A DNA stretch of 64,000 nt from Eurosta solidaginis (Eukaryota > Arthropoda > Insecta > Diptera > Tephritidae): positions 238,941,832 through 239,005,831 of the forward strand of contig NC_090319.1 of NCBI RefSeq assembly GCF_040869045.1, given 5' to 3'. This document shows positions 1 through 12,578 of this stretch, in pieces (positions within the stretch are counted from its first letter, which is position 1; the number at the start of each line of letters is the position of its first letter). Below the pieces are notes generated by a model, which saw nothing but the letters and a program-made list of their open reading frames with translations, was not told the DNA's origin and did no database searches. The position numbers were made by a program, and so were the translations under genes.

Positions 1-2140
1 GTATAGCATATATTGATGTCTGAAAAAATCATTGAGATCGGTGGTATACATAGTATATATCTCATACAACCGATTGTTCAGATAAGAAACTTTGCGCAAT
101 TTCTGCCCCGTTTTAACAGCTAGAAGCTTCAAATTTCACAAAATGCTTACGTATATAGCATATATTGTTGTCTGAAAAAATCATAGAGATCGGTGGTATA
201 TATATTATATACTTCATATAAACTGTCATTTTGACCCCTTTTTTACGGCTAGAAGCTTCAAAATTCATCAAATTTCATCAAATAGTTACGTTTACGTCAT
301 ATATTTTTGAAATACGTGATTCGTAGTCATAGTTTTTACATGCAGACCACAATAAACGTGAAGCTTTGCATCCTCACACAGATTACCTACCTATTTTTTA
401 TTTTATATTTATCTTAAAAATCGTTTAGATATGTTCAAATTTCACCAAATGCTTACGTGTATAGCATATATTGTTGTCTGAGAAAATCATAGATACCAGT
501 GGTATATATAGTATATATCCCATACAACCGATTGTTCAGATAAGAAACTTTGCGCAATTTCTTCCCCATTTTAACAGCTAGAAGCTTCTAATTTCACCAA
601 ATGCTTACGTGTATAGCATATATTGTTATCTGAAAAAATCATTGAGATCGGTGGTATATATAGTATATATCTCATACAACCGATTGTTCAGTTAAGAAAC
701 TTTGCGCAATTTCTACCCCTTTTTAACAGCTAGACGCTTCAAATTTCACTATATGCTTATGTATATAGCATATATTGTTGTCTGAAAAAATCATAGAGAT
801 TGGTGGCATATATATTATATACCCCATATAAACTCTAATTTTTGCCCCCTTTTTACGGCTAGAAGCTTCAAAATTCATCAAATTTCATCAAATAGTTACG
901 TTTACGTCATATATTGTTGAAATACGTGATTCGTAGTCATAGTTTTTACACGCAGACCACAAAAAACCTGAAACTTTGCATCCTCACACAAAGTACCTAC
1001 CTGTTTTTATACCTTTCATGAAAATGAAATGTATATTAATTTCGTCACGAAACCGAAAATTGTAAGTCCTTAAAGGAAAATAGATAGACCCACCATTAAG
1101 TATACCGAAATAATCAGGTTGAAGAGCTGAGTTGATTTAGCCATGTCCGTCTGTCCGTCTGTCCGTCTGTCTGTTTGTATGCAAACTAGTCCCTCAATTT
1201 TTGAGATATCTTGATAAAATTTGGTGAGCGGGTGTATTTGGGTGTCCGATTAGACATTTGTTGGAACCGACCGGATCGGACCACTATAGCATATATCCTC
1301 CATACAACCGATTTTTCAGAAAAAGAGGATTTTTGTAATATCTTACCCAATTTAACGGATTGAAGCTTCAAACGTCACCATATACTTTCGTATATTGCAC
1401 ATATTGTTGCCTGAAAAAATTGATGAGATCGGTCGTATATTTAGTATATATCCCCCACAACCGATTGTTCAGATAAGGAACTTTTCGTATTTACTGCCCT
1501 ATTTTAAGAGCTAGAGGCTTCAAATTTCAACGAATGCTTACGTATATAGCATATATTATTGTCTGAAAAAATCATAAAGATCGGTGGTATATATAGTATA
1601 TATATGGTGGTATATATAGTATATATATATATAGTATATATATAAATATATTTTCGCAAATTTTAGCCCCATTTCACCCCAAATTTCACCAAATGCTTAC
1701 GTGTATAGCATATATTGTTGTCTGAAAAAATCATTGAGATCGGTGGTATATATAGTATATATCTCATACAACCGATTGTTCAGTTAAGAAACTTTGCGCA
1801 ATTTCTGCCCCTTTTTAACAGCTAGACGCTTCAAATTTCACCATATGCTTACGTATATAGCATATATTATTGTCTGAAAAAATCATAGAGATCGGTGGTA
1901 TATACATTAGATACCCCATATAAACTCTAATTTTTTCCCCCTTTTACGGCTACAAGCTTCAAAATTCATCAAGTTTCATCAAATAGTTACGTTTACGTCA
2001 TATATTGTTGAAATACGTGATTCGTAGTCATAGTTTTTACACGCAGACCACAAAAAACCTGAAACTTTGCATCCTCACACAAAGTACCTACCTGTTCTTT
2101 ATTTTATATTTATCTTAAAAATCGTTAAGGTATGTAGATC
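1..2140 (+). repeat. Array of ~152-bp AT-rich repeat units with higher-order spacing
   Basis: Units carry the same ordered blocks: a 'tatagcatatattg' block, 'gatcggtgg', a TATATA run, 'accgattgttcag' and 'agctagaagcttcaaatttc'. Successive units begin about 150-155 bases apart (near 4, 156, 460, 610, 765). Every few units a different module appears, marked by 'gtttacgtcatatatt', near 287, 903 and 1987, so there is a loose higher-order pattern. The same unit in reverse orientation forms the array at 45961-48240 and a lone unit lies at 20502-20612. No coding potential is visible. It is either a satellite-like sequence or the internal repeats of a larger element whose ends are outside the window. 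Confidence 0.9.
1145..1178 (+). repeat. Short tandem GTCCGTCT repeat
   Basis: About four imperfect copies of an 8-base unit sit inside the surrounding array. The same 'gtccgtccgtctg' motif recurs at 7647, 12713, 33539 and 45805, so it is a component of the dispersed repeats rather than an isolated microsatellite. Confidence 0.85.
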
Positions 2141-3624
2141 TGTTCACTATATACATATTTCTTATCTTATACATCCGATTATTCGGAGATTACGAACGGG
2201 ATAAGATTATTGTTCAGCCCCATTCATGAAAGGTATGATGGTCTATTTCTTACTTGTTTTTAATTAAAAAAACCTTTTTCAATTAACATTACTTATTGGT
2301 TTACAAAAGTAAACCTTCCAATAGTGGTTGAAAAATACAAAATTAAATCTCTATTAATTAAATCTCTATTTTTAACAATGGCTTACGCGTTTTTCTCAGA
2401 ACATCAAATATGCGCATTCGTGACTTTGACATTGGACCGACGATATGTCATATGAGAAAGTCTTATTAACATTCAGATTTATCACCGTCCCACATTTTTT
2501 AGGCTTTTCTTTCTGTTGCTGGGACCCCTTATAATTTAATTTGTAGGTGTATAATTCATATTTTATTTGCTGTTACTAGTTCAAATACTCTTCAAAAATA
2601 AATATTGTTTGTTATATTTTGCAAACAAACCCATACATTTCTAATATTTATTGCTTGCGACACTCTTCTGCTTGCAAGTATACATAAAAGAAACCCATAC
2701 CACCAATTCCCTCAACACCGATTTATCTTTACGCCATTTGTTAGTCGATTTCTGGTACAATACAAGCATCCCTCTTGCGGAAGTCTACATCAAACCCTTC
2801 GGCCAGGAATAGAGTGGCAAAAGAGTAACATGGCCGCCATATTTATATTTTGAAACTGGCAACCACCCCTTATTTTCCCTGATTTTTTCTCTTATAAAAC
2901 TATTCTGCCACCCAGCTGATTAAAAATGCCATAAAGGCAACAGGGGTTTATAGTTGTGTACAAAATTTGTTTTAGCGAATACCCAATAAACAATGGAATG
3001 GAAAGCTAATTCGAGATTCGAGAATCTCGCGAGAAGGCGAGACTCGCGGGAAATCTCTTCTCGAACAATTTCGAGAAATCGTAAGCTTTATTTTCTAAAC
3101 ACTTTTTTCGGTTTAATTTAAAAAATTAATGATGAAATATTGGAAATTTCAAATAAAATTATAAATTTTTGTGTGATCAAAATCAATAAAAATTGAGTCT
3201 AAAAAAATAATATCCAAATAAAAAGAATTTGACAACAGAAGAAAGACAGCACAAAGCAAGTCACCGAGCACAAGAGTCTGGGTACCCGTCCGCTTTCCTC
3301 GTCACCCCCTCTTGAAAGGTACGAGTCTCAGCAACAAAAATATTCGTGAGTAAACAACTACTCACAAAAGAAAAGAATGCATGTACACAAACGAGTACAC
3401 GCATATTTGATAACGCTTACGTGCTGTTTGTAATGTAAGGTACAAATTTCAAAGCCAGCTCGACGTCGAACCGCGAAGAAGTATTTAATACAAATGCATT
3501 AATTGATTTAATATAAATATTAATGATATTAGAGAAAAATTGCAACGTTTACAAATTATAACTTGATTACTTTTAAAGAATTTTCGCGAACTATGCGCAT
3601 AGTTTTATATTTTAAGTGATATGT
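2141..3624. other. AT-rich stretch without recognisable gene
   Basis: Short open frames (for example 82 codons at 2605-2853) show no recognisable domain. Around 3003-3075 there is a cluster of 'tcgaga' and 'tcgcgag' motifs in both orientations, which could be the end of an old inverted-repeat element. I see no boundary that can be defended. Confidence 0.5.
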
Positions 3625-3754
3625 CTTAGAAACATTTTCTTCAAATTGAAAAACCTTATTTCCAAAATTTTGATGTTGCTTTGCCCGGAATGTGAACCCA
3701 GGGTATTCGGTGTGGTAGGAGGAGCATGCTACCATCACACCACGGTGGCCGCCG
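3625..3754 (-). mobile_element. tRNA-derived SINE, head only (family A)
   Basis: On the minus strand this reads the same tRNA-like head as the full copy at 3890-4256: 'ggcggccaccgtggtgtga', a box A-like 'tggtgtgatggtagc' and a box B-like segment ending 'acattccgggcaaagcaa'. It stops in the 'ttagaa' region, so the 3' tail is missing. Loss of the 3' end is not expected from ordinary target-primed insertion and suggests a later deletion. It forms a close inverted pair with the next SINE, 135 bases away. Confidence 0.85.
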
Positions 3755-3889
3755 AATAGAATATTAAAAAAAATTAAATAAACACTTTCGTCCGACATAG
3801 TAACTAACGTGACTTGAAGTAACACAGTTAAAAGAAAAAAATCACAGCTGAACGGTGTTTGTCATTTAATATTTCTTTCATTTATACTG

Positions 3890-4256
3890 GCGGCCACCGT
3901 GGTGTGATGGTAGCGTGCTCCGCCTACCACACCGTATGCCCTGGGTTCGCACCCCGGGCAAAGCAACATCAAAATTTTAGAAATAAGGTTTTTCAATTAG
4001 AAGAAAATTTTTCTAAGCGGGGTCGCCCCTCGGCAGTGTTTAGCAAGCGCTCCGGGTGTATTTCTGCCATGAAAAAGCTCTCAGTGAAAACTCATCTGCC
4101 TTGCAGATGCCGTTCGGAGTCGGCATAAAACATGTAGGTCCCGTCCGGCCAATTTGTAGGGAAATCAATAGGAGCACGACGCAAATTGGAAGAGAAGCTC
4201 GGCCTTAGATCTCTTCGGAGGTTATCGCGCCTTACATTTATTTTTTTTTTTTTTTG
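3890..4256 (+). mobile_element. tRNA-derived SINE, complete copy (family A)
   Basis: The element has a tRNA-like head with box A-like 'tggtgtgatggtagcgtgct' and box B-like 'gggttcgcacc' that would serve as an internal RNA polymerase III promoter. A body follows with 'tctgccatgaaaaagctctc' and a tail 'gttatcgcgccttac' ending in a T-rich run. It is flanked by a 9-base direct repeat 'tttatactg' (3881-3889 and 4257-4265), which is the target-site duplication. SINEs are non-coding and depend on a LINE for insertion. Open frames across it (for example 89 codons from 3859) are not genes. Other family A copies here: 3625, 33891, 37965, 38958, 51082 and 54128. Confidence 0.93.
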
Positions 4257-4265
4257 TTTATACTG

Positions 4266-5995
4266 CAAAATGCTTTTGGTAATTTTTTTTTAAACATCAT
4301 TAATTCTATACATAAAATCAGGGACATAAGCTTGATCGCATAAACGTTGCTTCATAATAATTTTTTGTCAGCTTTTAGTTTTAACTTTTCCTTCGATAAT
4401 TATTTGTCAAAGTAAATTTTTTAGGTTGCTCGGTAATAATTATAATCAATAAATATATTTTTTCGTTGCCAATAAAGGTTGTAATTTTAATAAAATTTAC
4501 AGTAGATAATTTTTTTTATTTTTTTTGATGTATAGCTTTTAGTCCCTTATGCTGGTCTTATCCATCCCCAACAAAGCACGTCAGCAATCTCTTCTTAGAA
4601 ATAGCAGACACTTATTGAATGACAAGAAATCAAAGTTTTAATAATCTGTTTATCCCAGTGCAGTGGTGGCTTCCACTAGCGTGTACCAAGGTCACGTGTC
4701 CAGCAAACCAAACGCCTATTAAGGCCGCTCGAAACTTTTGAAATTCATAAAGCCGATCGAAAAATATGCCACAGGGTATAGGAAAAATTTAAAATGTTAC
4801 CAAAAATTCTTCTTTCAAGCCCGGGTCAAATGTCTGTCAGAACGAAAAGGGTGACCTGGCAAACAATGTTCAGAGAATGCTAAGATTCTAATGGGAAGTC
4901 GTCTACGTCCTCTTAAACGAAGGCAGCATTGAAGCACCCAGCAAAGAGAATAATGATCCACCCCCTCTTCACAATAACTGCTCCTAGAGCATTGTAAGGT
5001 TATACGTGACAAATCGTACACATTTTTTTTTTTTTTTTTTCATTTTTAGACCTTAACTAAAGAAAAACTATAACTTTTTAAAAAAAAGTATTAAGAGCAT
5101 TAATATTGCGTGGTACATTTCCAAATGAAAATAGAAACCTGCTCTTTAAATCTTTGTATATGTGTGTGAAAAATTGAGAAAAAGCATCCGTTTATACGGG
5201 ACACCAGTCAGTCAGGTGAAATTTCAGCTAAACCATTAATATTAAAAACAAACAAATACCACATTTGGTAGTTCTTGTATTATTTTGTTAAAATAACAAA
5301 AAAATTAAATAAGCAACAAACATTTTTTTAAAAATTAATTTTTTAGGGACACGTGTGAAATTCAGTTTTCAAATTTCGATTTTCCCTTGTACTATATAGC
5401 GTAGCGTGCTCCACCTACCACAGCTAATTTCGTTATATGAAAACTGTCAAACGAAATTAGAAATTCTTCTTAATTTCATCGAAATTGGACCCAAATTATG
5501 TGCAATTTACTGAGCGACTCTGTGTTCGATTACAATTTACACAAAATAATCGATGGTCTGCCCGCACTAGCTGTCAAATTTCAAAAACATATGTTTATCT
5601 TGAACGTTTTAATTCGGCTGTGGGGAAAAAAGCGAAAACAAATGTCATTTGAAATTATGCAAAAGAAGAAGCTTAGTCGTATGGACAGGAATGTAATTTA
5701 CGAAATCATACTACCGAAATCGACTTAATTTTAATACCGTGTAGTCTAGAGCGTTTTTTTATGACTTTGTAAAAATGGGGAAATTTGTTGGATTTTTACT
5801 TTTATACCCAGCCTTTCGTCTGCCTTCCCTCCATCCATTACCACCGCAAAATAACTTAGATATTTGCAAATCCAGTACAAGGCATTATTTGAACAAAAAA
5901 TATATTTTTTAAATATAAACGAGCTCTAGGCCAAATATTTGTATATTCTTAATAAAACACAATACGTGAATTTTTGATATACAATTATATTATTT
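4266..5995. other. Non-coding stretch, no supported feature
   Basis: AT-rich with poly-T runs (4500s, 5025-5040). A 21-base scrap matching the SINE head ('gtagcgtgctccacctacca') lies at 5401-5421. The 76-codon frame at 5498-5728 has no recognisable motif and I do not call it a gene. Confidence 0.5.
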
Positions 5996-6050
5996 AATTT
6001 GTCGATATTTCGACTTCAGTCTGAAGTCATCATCAGGACTAGGTACGAAA
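5996..6050 (-). ncRNA. Hammerhead-like ribozyme motif, possible Penelope-like element scrap
   Basis: On the minus strand the order is CTGATGA, a strong hairpin (GACTTC pairing with GAAGTC around a 5-base loop), then GAAA. This resembles the conserved core of a hammerhead ribozyme. One extra T lies between the first core block and the hairpin, and the flanking stems I and III are not clearly formed. Penelope-like retroelements are known to carry hammerhead motifs in their terminal repeats, so a decayed terminal piece is plausible. No reverse transcriptase is visible nearby. Activity is unproven. Confidence 0.3.
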
Positions 6051-7580
6051 AGAACAAACATACATATTAAAATCATAAAAATACACATTTCCACAAGTAC
6101 AGAACTTACATTTTTGAATGCAATATGTCGACTAGTGTAACAAAAATATAAGTTTACGAACAGTGCAAAGCAAATAACAATAAAATGTAAATAACACACA
6201 GCCGTTATCATAAACAAAAAATGAACATAAGCAGAAAAAATATATTTGTGTTGAAAATGGGCGAAATCATATCATAACCAGCCCTACTTTTTCGATACCA
6301 AATTTTTTTAAAAATGGAAAAAAGTGGCGAATACATTAACATTAATACTGGTAAATGTATGCAACTTGGCGGTTGGATTAACTTTATAACGCAAAAAATT
6401 TTAAAGTTTTACAAGTCCTAATTCATAAGCTGCTAGTATCACTTTACAATTTTTCATAATTATTGTTCTTCAAACTATTTATAGATCTTTTTTTTTTAAA
6501 TGCTTAACGTTATAATGATAGTTGAAAGTTGGAAATTAGTATATGGCACAATATTACCATTGTAGATAAGTATGTTAGTGCAAAATAAAAAAAAATTATA
6601 ATTATTGTAAAGAGTCAGTTCTTTTAGTTAAGCTCTTCACAAAAATTTAAATACCAAAGTCGAATTTGGTAAGAGCATTATTTCTATGACAGTAACTGTT
6701 TTATATTTTCTTACGGCAGACAATATTTGCTTATGTATCTATAAGTAGTATATTTCAGCCTTCATATCATTCAAGGTATGTGATACTTCTCTTTAATATA
6801 TACGAGATAACAAACTTGGACTTGTTTACTAGTTTTAAATTAAGCTAATTGTTGAATAAATAAATTAAGCAAATCAAGCGGTCATGTAACAATTTTTAAT
6901 GAAGAGTTTTTGGAGCATTTCGGAATATCCAAAACTCTATTAAGTAGCTTCCTTCAACATTTTTTTTATAACAGGACTTTATTGAGAACGAATTTAAGTA
7001 TGGCATACAAAATCGCAAAAATTTCGAACTGAAAGCTAAAAGCATTATTTCGGTAGCCAAAAAGACGATTTGTCAGTCATTTTGGAGTCATATTAATTAT
7101 TTGATCAAATTCCAAATTTTCTGGTAACATCTGGAAAGTGAATGTAACATTGCAGCTTTAACTTTTTCTCTTCGTTCCATTGTCTATTTAACATTTTGTC
7201 TGGCCATTAGCAACGCATCGTATCAATTCAAAATTACGATCATTACACCCACTTTGGCCACCCTGCCAAAATACGAAATGCCAAACATGAACGAGAAACA
7301 TTACAATCATTCTTACAAAGCAACATGACCGGCGCGATTAGCGGAGCAGAAAATGAAAGTTTATGCATTCGGGAAGGAAAATGGAAATGCTACGAAAAAT
7401 CGTACAAATATTGATACGGGGGTGAAGAGCATAGCCGACATTAGTTAAACTGGAAATGAAAACTGGGGACAGCAGAAGTTACCTTATGCTCCGTTATTTG
7501 TATTTTACCCTGGCAGTCATTGGCAGACGGTATGTAATTACGACAGTATTTATGTACTTACATATAAATCTAAATATTTT
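6051..7580. other. Non-coding stretch, no supported feature
   Basis: No open frame above about 75 codons, no recognisable element ends and no tandem pattern. Composition resembles the rest of the intergenic DNA. Confidence 0.5.
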
Positions 7581-8405
7581 TATACTCAGCTGAGCAAAGC
7601 TCATAGAGAACATTAATTTTCATATTAAAAATCATTAAATGATGTCTGTCCGTCCGCAAACATGATAACTTAAGTAAGGAAATATAGTATGTAAGCTCGT
7701 TGTCACACATCTCAAGTCGCTATTTAAAATGAGCAAAATCAGTCGATAGCCATAAAAGGGAAACACAAAAAACGTAATTATTCAGAAATAATTATCCTAC
7801 AATAACCAAATCTGATATGTAAGTTGATAGGTAGTAAAGATTGCTGATTCAACTTTTGAATATTTTCGAAATCGGGAATGCCACTGTCCGCTTATGGAAA
7901 AATCATTTTCACAAATATTATTGGTCCTAAATCAATGACTCTTTAAGCTATCATTCCAAAACTTATCCACCAGGGATAATAGGTAATGTGCCAGAAAAAA
8001 AGAACGAAATCGGTTGAGCTCCACGCCTACTCTTATATGAGAAATTTATATAAGAATCGTTAAAGGTCAAAATTAACATACCCTATAAGAAAAGTAAGTT
8101 TGCATCAATGCTATTTTACTCCCGAAAACCATTATTATAAGACTACTTCTTAAATTTGAAATATTTGAAAATGGGAATGGCCGCTCCCTTTTTGGCCAGG
8201 CATTCTTTGAATTTCTGTAGCCGTAACTCGAAAAAACACTGACCAATCGTGAAAAAAAACTTACTTAGCTTATTTTCTTTATAACGAGAAATATTTTAAT
8301 AAAACTTAGAAAAAATCAGTTAATAAACATGCCTCATTTTCACAGTAATTAATGGAAAGAACTAAAACTAGATGAACTATTAATAAAAGCTCACAGCTGA
8401 GTATA
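7581..8405. repeat. Dispersed repeat with inverted ends (tatactcagctg family)
   Basis: The left end reads 'tatactcagctgagcaaagc' and the right end reads the inverse, 'agctcacagctgagtata', so the piece is bounded by an imperfect inverted repeat. Inside are 'gtctgtccgtcc', 'atttaaaatgagcaaaatc' and 'cacgcctactcttatatga', blocks shared with related copies at 11385, 33400, 45290, 50600 and 52573. It is non-coding. Confidence 0.65.
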
Positions 8406-8460
8406 ATATAGTTTTTGGTACCACCTGAACATAGTGTCTTTGTTACTTGTTGTAGATAGG

Positions 8461-8463
<3 letters not shown>

Positions 8464-8518
<55 letters not shown>
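8464..8518 (+). repeat. (TA)n(TG)n microsatellite
   Basis: About 15 TA units pass directly into about 12 GT units. A length-variable locus is likely. Confidence 0.97.
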
Positions 8519-9404
8519 CTTATTACGCAGACGTTAAATGCTGACAGGGTCTTTAGAGCACATTTGGTAGAAGAAGCTTGGTTATAACTTATGTTTATGA
8601 AATTTTATTTAAATTTTATCAGTAAGGCGAAACTATGCTGCCACCGCCATGCAGGATGGTTGCAGGAGAGCCAGTAAACCAGTTTCCATTATGCTGCACG
8701 CTTAAGAATTTTTTGCTATTGTAATGTATGTACATGCATTCATTTACTCGAACCCCCACTGTGTTCGTAGATTCTTATATGAGAAAATGCTTTAGATACA
8801 TAACATACATTCTTGCATGATATCCTAACCCTCTTCTAGCCAAAATAATTGCATTTTTTTTTTTAATTTGAAGCGAATTTGTTCATGAGTGTTTGTTCAA
8901 CTTTTGTAGAAATTCCCCATTTATATTGATGAAGGTTTTTGAAATCATAGGGGAATAATTCATTGTAATGAAAATTTTTTGCATTGCGAACTGAATATAA
9001 AGCAGCAAATTTTCAAATAATATATATATTTGCATAATCCCCTGATAGACAGATAAGGTTCATATAAGTTCTCAGCTTATCATTTTCACGAATAACAGCT
9101 CTTCTCATAAAATCTAGATTTTTTTAAGCAATAGGAAAGTTTTGAGAACTTCCGCTTTAAGTATGATGCTTTATTTGAAAAATATATCTATTAGCTCAAT
9201 TCATATCAATTTTGGCAAAAAAAAAAACAACAAATTATGAAATTTAAAATTTTTTATAATAACTTTATTTACATACACACATACATAAAAGTTTCGTTTA
9301 CTGAGCTACCGTAGATATTACTCTAAGTTGAAACATTCAACATAATTGTGTTTAATTCTTTCTCTGAGTTGTCCTAATTTTTGTTTCATGAGTATACTTA
9401 ATAG
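8519..9404. other. Non-coding stretch, no supported feature
   Basis: AT-rich sequence with homopolymer runs; no recognisable genes or element ends. Confidence 0.5.
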
Positions 9405-9930
9405 CTCCGTCACATAAGCAGTTTTTCATATAAATGAGTTTAACACAAGCTTATGCATTATGAGTAGATTGCACATATTTTTATGGATAACGGTAGATTG
9501 AGCGACACTGGTGCCATATGATATGGAAAAGTAGCCAACTACCAAATTTTGTTGCAAGCAAATCATAAGAAGAAGAATTTGACATTTTGCTTTGGCTAAG
9601 GGTGTTGGCACACTATGCAAGTGAAACTATTTTTCCCACTGGTTGGCAAATTTTCTAACATTTTTCGCAATTAAAAACTGCAGTATAACAATCGAATACG
9701 ACACAAAATACGTAAGCAAGTATTTTAGTTTTATAGGGAGATTGTTTATAACAGTGCTTAGCGAAATTTTGTATGTGAATGGGCATGGCGAAATAAACTT
9801 CAATGCCTAGTCTGAAGTTCCTTCATATTTACAAACGCAACATATTGGTTGATTGTGGCGATGCTCTTGTAATGCATAAGCTTGTGTTAAACACATCTAT
9901 ATGAAAAATGTCATTGTGCCGCGGCCTTAA
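9405..9930 (+). mobile_element. MITE-like inverted-repeat element, copy 1
   Basis: The left side 'gtttaacacaagcttatgca' (about 9438) is matched in inverse by the right side near 9869-9893. The match continues outward through 'tttttcatata' on both sides, giving an inverted repeat of at least 45 bases with mismatches. A second copy lies in opposite orientation at 41300-41690. It carries no coding capacity; frames such as 9426-9620 are chance. The exact ends and TSD are unclear. Confidence 0.75.
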
Positions 9931-10026
9931 AGTTAAGGGAGAGCAATCTAGATCACACATTTCTCCACCACCGTTTTTGTAAGAGGTTGTCAAAAGAAAA
10001 ATTTTAATTTCTGAATATAAATCAGG

Positions 10027-10170
10027 GCTAGTATTACGTTTTATGATCCGTGATCTAAACTTGCCGACAAATAGTTCTCGTTAGATATATAACTTATTAT
10101 AATTTGTTGCAAAGCAATCGTTTGAGTGAAAATGGTTTTCAGTCACTGATCGTAACTAAACCGTAATACG
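10027..10170. mobile_element. Small MITE (TATTACG...GATCCGTGAT ends), copy 1
   Basis: The left end 'tagtattacgttttatgatc' is mirrored by a right end whose complement begins 'gtccgtattacggtttagtt'. Two relatives with the same terminal theme lie at 23165-23276 and 32289-32489. It is non-coding, about 145 bases. Confidence 0.6.
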
Positions 10171-10596
10171 GACCTAGAAATAATCAATGTGCAAAGTTAT
10201 AATTATTACTACTCTGCAGAAAAATCTGCGGTAGTTCCGAAGTAGTGCGGTTTGCTGCAGGGTACCATTCGATGAACAAGAAAAATGTATGGTACCAAAA
10301 AGTTCCTCAACCCCTTCATTTATTTTAAGTTTTTGCAGCCAGGAAAAGATTGTTAACGTTTTTGTAGTAAACGGCACATTTGTGAGATGAAAAAAAGAAA
10401 ATTATTGATTTAGAGGTTAACCAAATTCCAGTCTCAGTATAAATTATTTTGGGAAGTTAAAAGTGGCTTGCACGTAACAAAACTCTATTTTATGATATTT
10501 AAATTGCTGTTTTCATTATAAATATTCATTTGTGAACAGTGCTGCAAGTCATAGATTCTTTTACGAAACATTTTATTAAAAATATCACGGGCAGGA

Positions 10597-10905
10597 TCAT
10601 AAATCTTTCGGAGAACTATCCTCTCGAACATTCAAGAAGCCATCTCATCTTCTCTCGACACCGTTCATGATTCCGAGCTATACATCAGGACAGGTATGAT
10701 GACCGACTTGTAGAGCGTGATTTTTGTTGGTCGAGTGAGGACTTCACCTTTCAATTCCCAATGTATCACTTGTTGCCAAGAGTTATTGCCATTTTATTTC
10801 TAAGCTGACATTGTTTTTCTGTTAATGCTGGTTCCCAAATAGGCAAAGTTCTTCACGGCATCGAATTTATATCCGTCAACAGTGACTAGGTTGCCAAGAC
10901 GAGAA
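10597..10905 (-). pseudogene. Remnant of RTE-like LINE reverse transcriptase C-terminus
   Basis: The order of blocks parallels 55985-56345 of the RTE-like element: 'ataaatctttcgg', 'tctctcgaaca', 'gacttgtagagcgtgatttt', 'gctggttcccaaataggcaa'. These encode the thumb and downstream region after the catalytic core. The frame is destroyed by many changes and only about 300 bases remain, so this is an old truncated fossil. Confidence 0.8.
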
Positions 10906-11384
10906 TCCGTATATGTATGTCCATTAATACATACATCGAAAACAATAAGACCACGGTTAATTTGAAAAAAAAAAACATCAACGGTTTCCGAGCCTTTAAA
11001 AATTTTTTATAGACTGAGTATGTGAGTAATTGATTCTGGTTCTACCTAAAACGAATAAGTTTGTGGTTTCAATCAATTTAAAAAGAGAACGTGCTATACC
11101 TGAGTGGGGATCGAAATAACTCAATATGCACTTAATGAATTACCCTGTCTATCTTGATTTAATCGCCATTAGTTGGGTAGCATCAGGTAAAAAACGCTTC
11201 CTTGAAATCTGCAATATTTTTGCTAACCATACTGCAACGTCTTTATAAACTTTTTCCCAAAAACATTAAAGTATAATTTTCTTAACAAATTCCTTGATAA
11301 AACAAATATTGCGTCATGACAAATTTCATTTTTATTTAAATTTTATATCATCAAACAACCACATTTCAATGAATTTCCGGTAAA
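10906..11384. other. Non-coding stretch
   Basis: No gene or element end recognised between the LINE remnant and the next dispersed repeat. Confidence 0.5.
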
Positions 11385-11924
11385 CAAGTAAAGAAGTCTA
11401 AGTTCGGGTAAAACCGAACATTACATAACCAGCTGTACACTTGAAATGCTGGTGTTGTTTGTTTTGTGTGCTTAAGAGTGTTACAAGGCCGCGCAATAAT
11501 ACATATACATATGTTTCTATTCTGAACTAATCTTTTCTTTGAGTTATCGCTCCCGAAACTTTAGAAAATTGCTTAGTCATAAAAGGAGCGGTGTCACGCC
11601 CATTTTTTGAAATTTGAAGTTTTTCCTATTTATTGTTATAAATACACAGATATAGCTTATTTTATACCCTTTTAAAAATCTTTTATATAAAAGTGGGCGT
11701 GGTACTTAACCGATTTCGTAAATTTTTCTTCAAAGCATTCCTTACGGTAAAGGCAACCTCTCTGCCGAATTTTTGAAATTTGGCGGTGCCACGCCCATTT
11801 TTGAAAAAAATGTTATATTTTTTATCAAGAGTCTCAATATCAGTCCATACGTCAAATTTCAACATTCTAGGTGTATTATTTACTAAATAATCAGGTGTTT
11901 TGTGTTTTCCAAAATGTTATATAT

Positions 11925-12578
11925 TGTAACGAATTTACTTGCAAATCTTCTTATTTGTCCTTTTGCTAAGTTCGTATCACTAAACTGTTGAATAAATAAC
12001 CCCAATATTGAATAATGGAAAAATGGCCTTTATTAAAGTACTTCACAATAACACTTATACTTTGCAACTAGCTGGCTTAATAACCAATCTGATAGCTTAA
12101 ATGAAACTTTGCAACTAGCTCGCTTAATAACCAAACTGATAGCTTAAATGAAACTGAATTTCAAAATAATACTGCTATTGCTCGCTAGATATCGTCTTAA
12201 TCGAAACTGCCCATAGCGCCTCTACCGCTGATGCTTTTATACTCTGTGATTTCCTCGTGGCATCTTCTAGGCGCTTCCAGAATTTTACTTAGTTAGTTAT
12301 AAATTTCTCAGCTACAACTACAGATGTATAATTTCTCATTTGAGTAATACTTGCACAAATTATTGCCCTCTCTTGTGACAACTCAGATAAGATATATGCA
12401 TGTGTTTGTGCATTGCTTCTCCGCTGCTCGTATACGTACATGGGACATATGTGTAGACGCAATTATTGATTCGTTTATGTAGATACATAATGATTGAATT
12501 ATTGATGTGAATTCACGTCACTGCATAGCATCGGCCTAGAGATGGCAGCACCCCTTAGTTTTACTAATATTCGTAACA
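11925..12578 (-). mobile_element. Solo LTR of an LTR retrotransposon
   Basis: The unit begins TGTAACGAATTT and ends TTCGTAACA, so it has the TG...CA ends of an LTR, with a short inverted terminal repeat. It is flanked by the 4-base duplication ATAT (11921-11924 and 12579-12582). Removing the unit and one ATAT gives 'gttatatatgtaaa', which is exactly the uninterrupted sequence in the related repeat near 53104. On the minus strand there is a TATAAAAG box (complement of 12234-12241) and an AATAAA-type polyadenylation signal (near 12030), so transcription would run on that strand. No internal gag-pol is present. A 4-base duplication fits a Ty3/gypsy-type element, but the family is not identified. 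Confidence 0.9.
12058..12152 (+). repeat. 47-bp tandem duplication inside the solo LTR
   Basis: Two near-identical copies, each running from 'actttgcaactagct' to 'gcttaaatgaa', differ at only a few positions. On the LTR's coding strand they fall between the TATA box and the polyadenylation signal, in the transcribed R/U5-side part. Confidence 0.9.

Noticed and set aside
3859..4128. 89-codon frame as a small protein
   Set aside because: It runs through a SINE head and body; the similar frame at 3556 is the same SINE in reverse.
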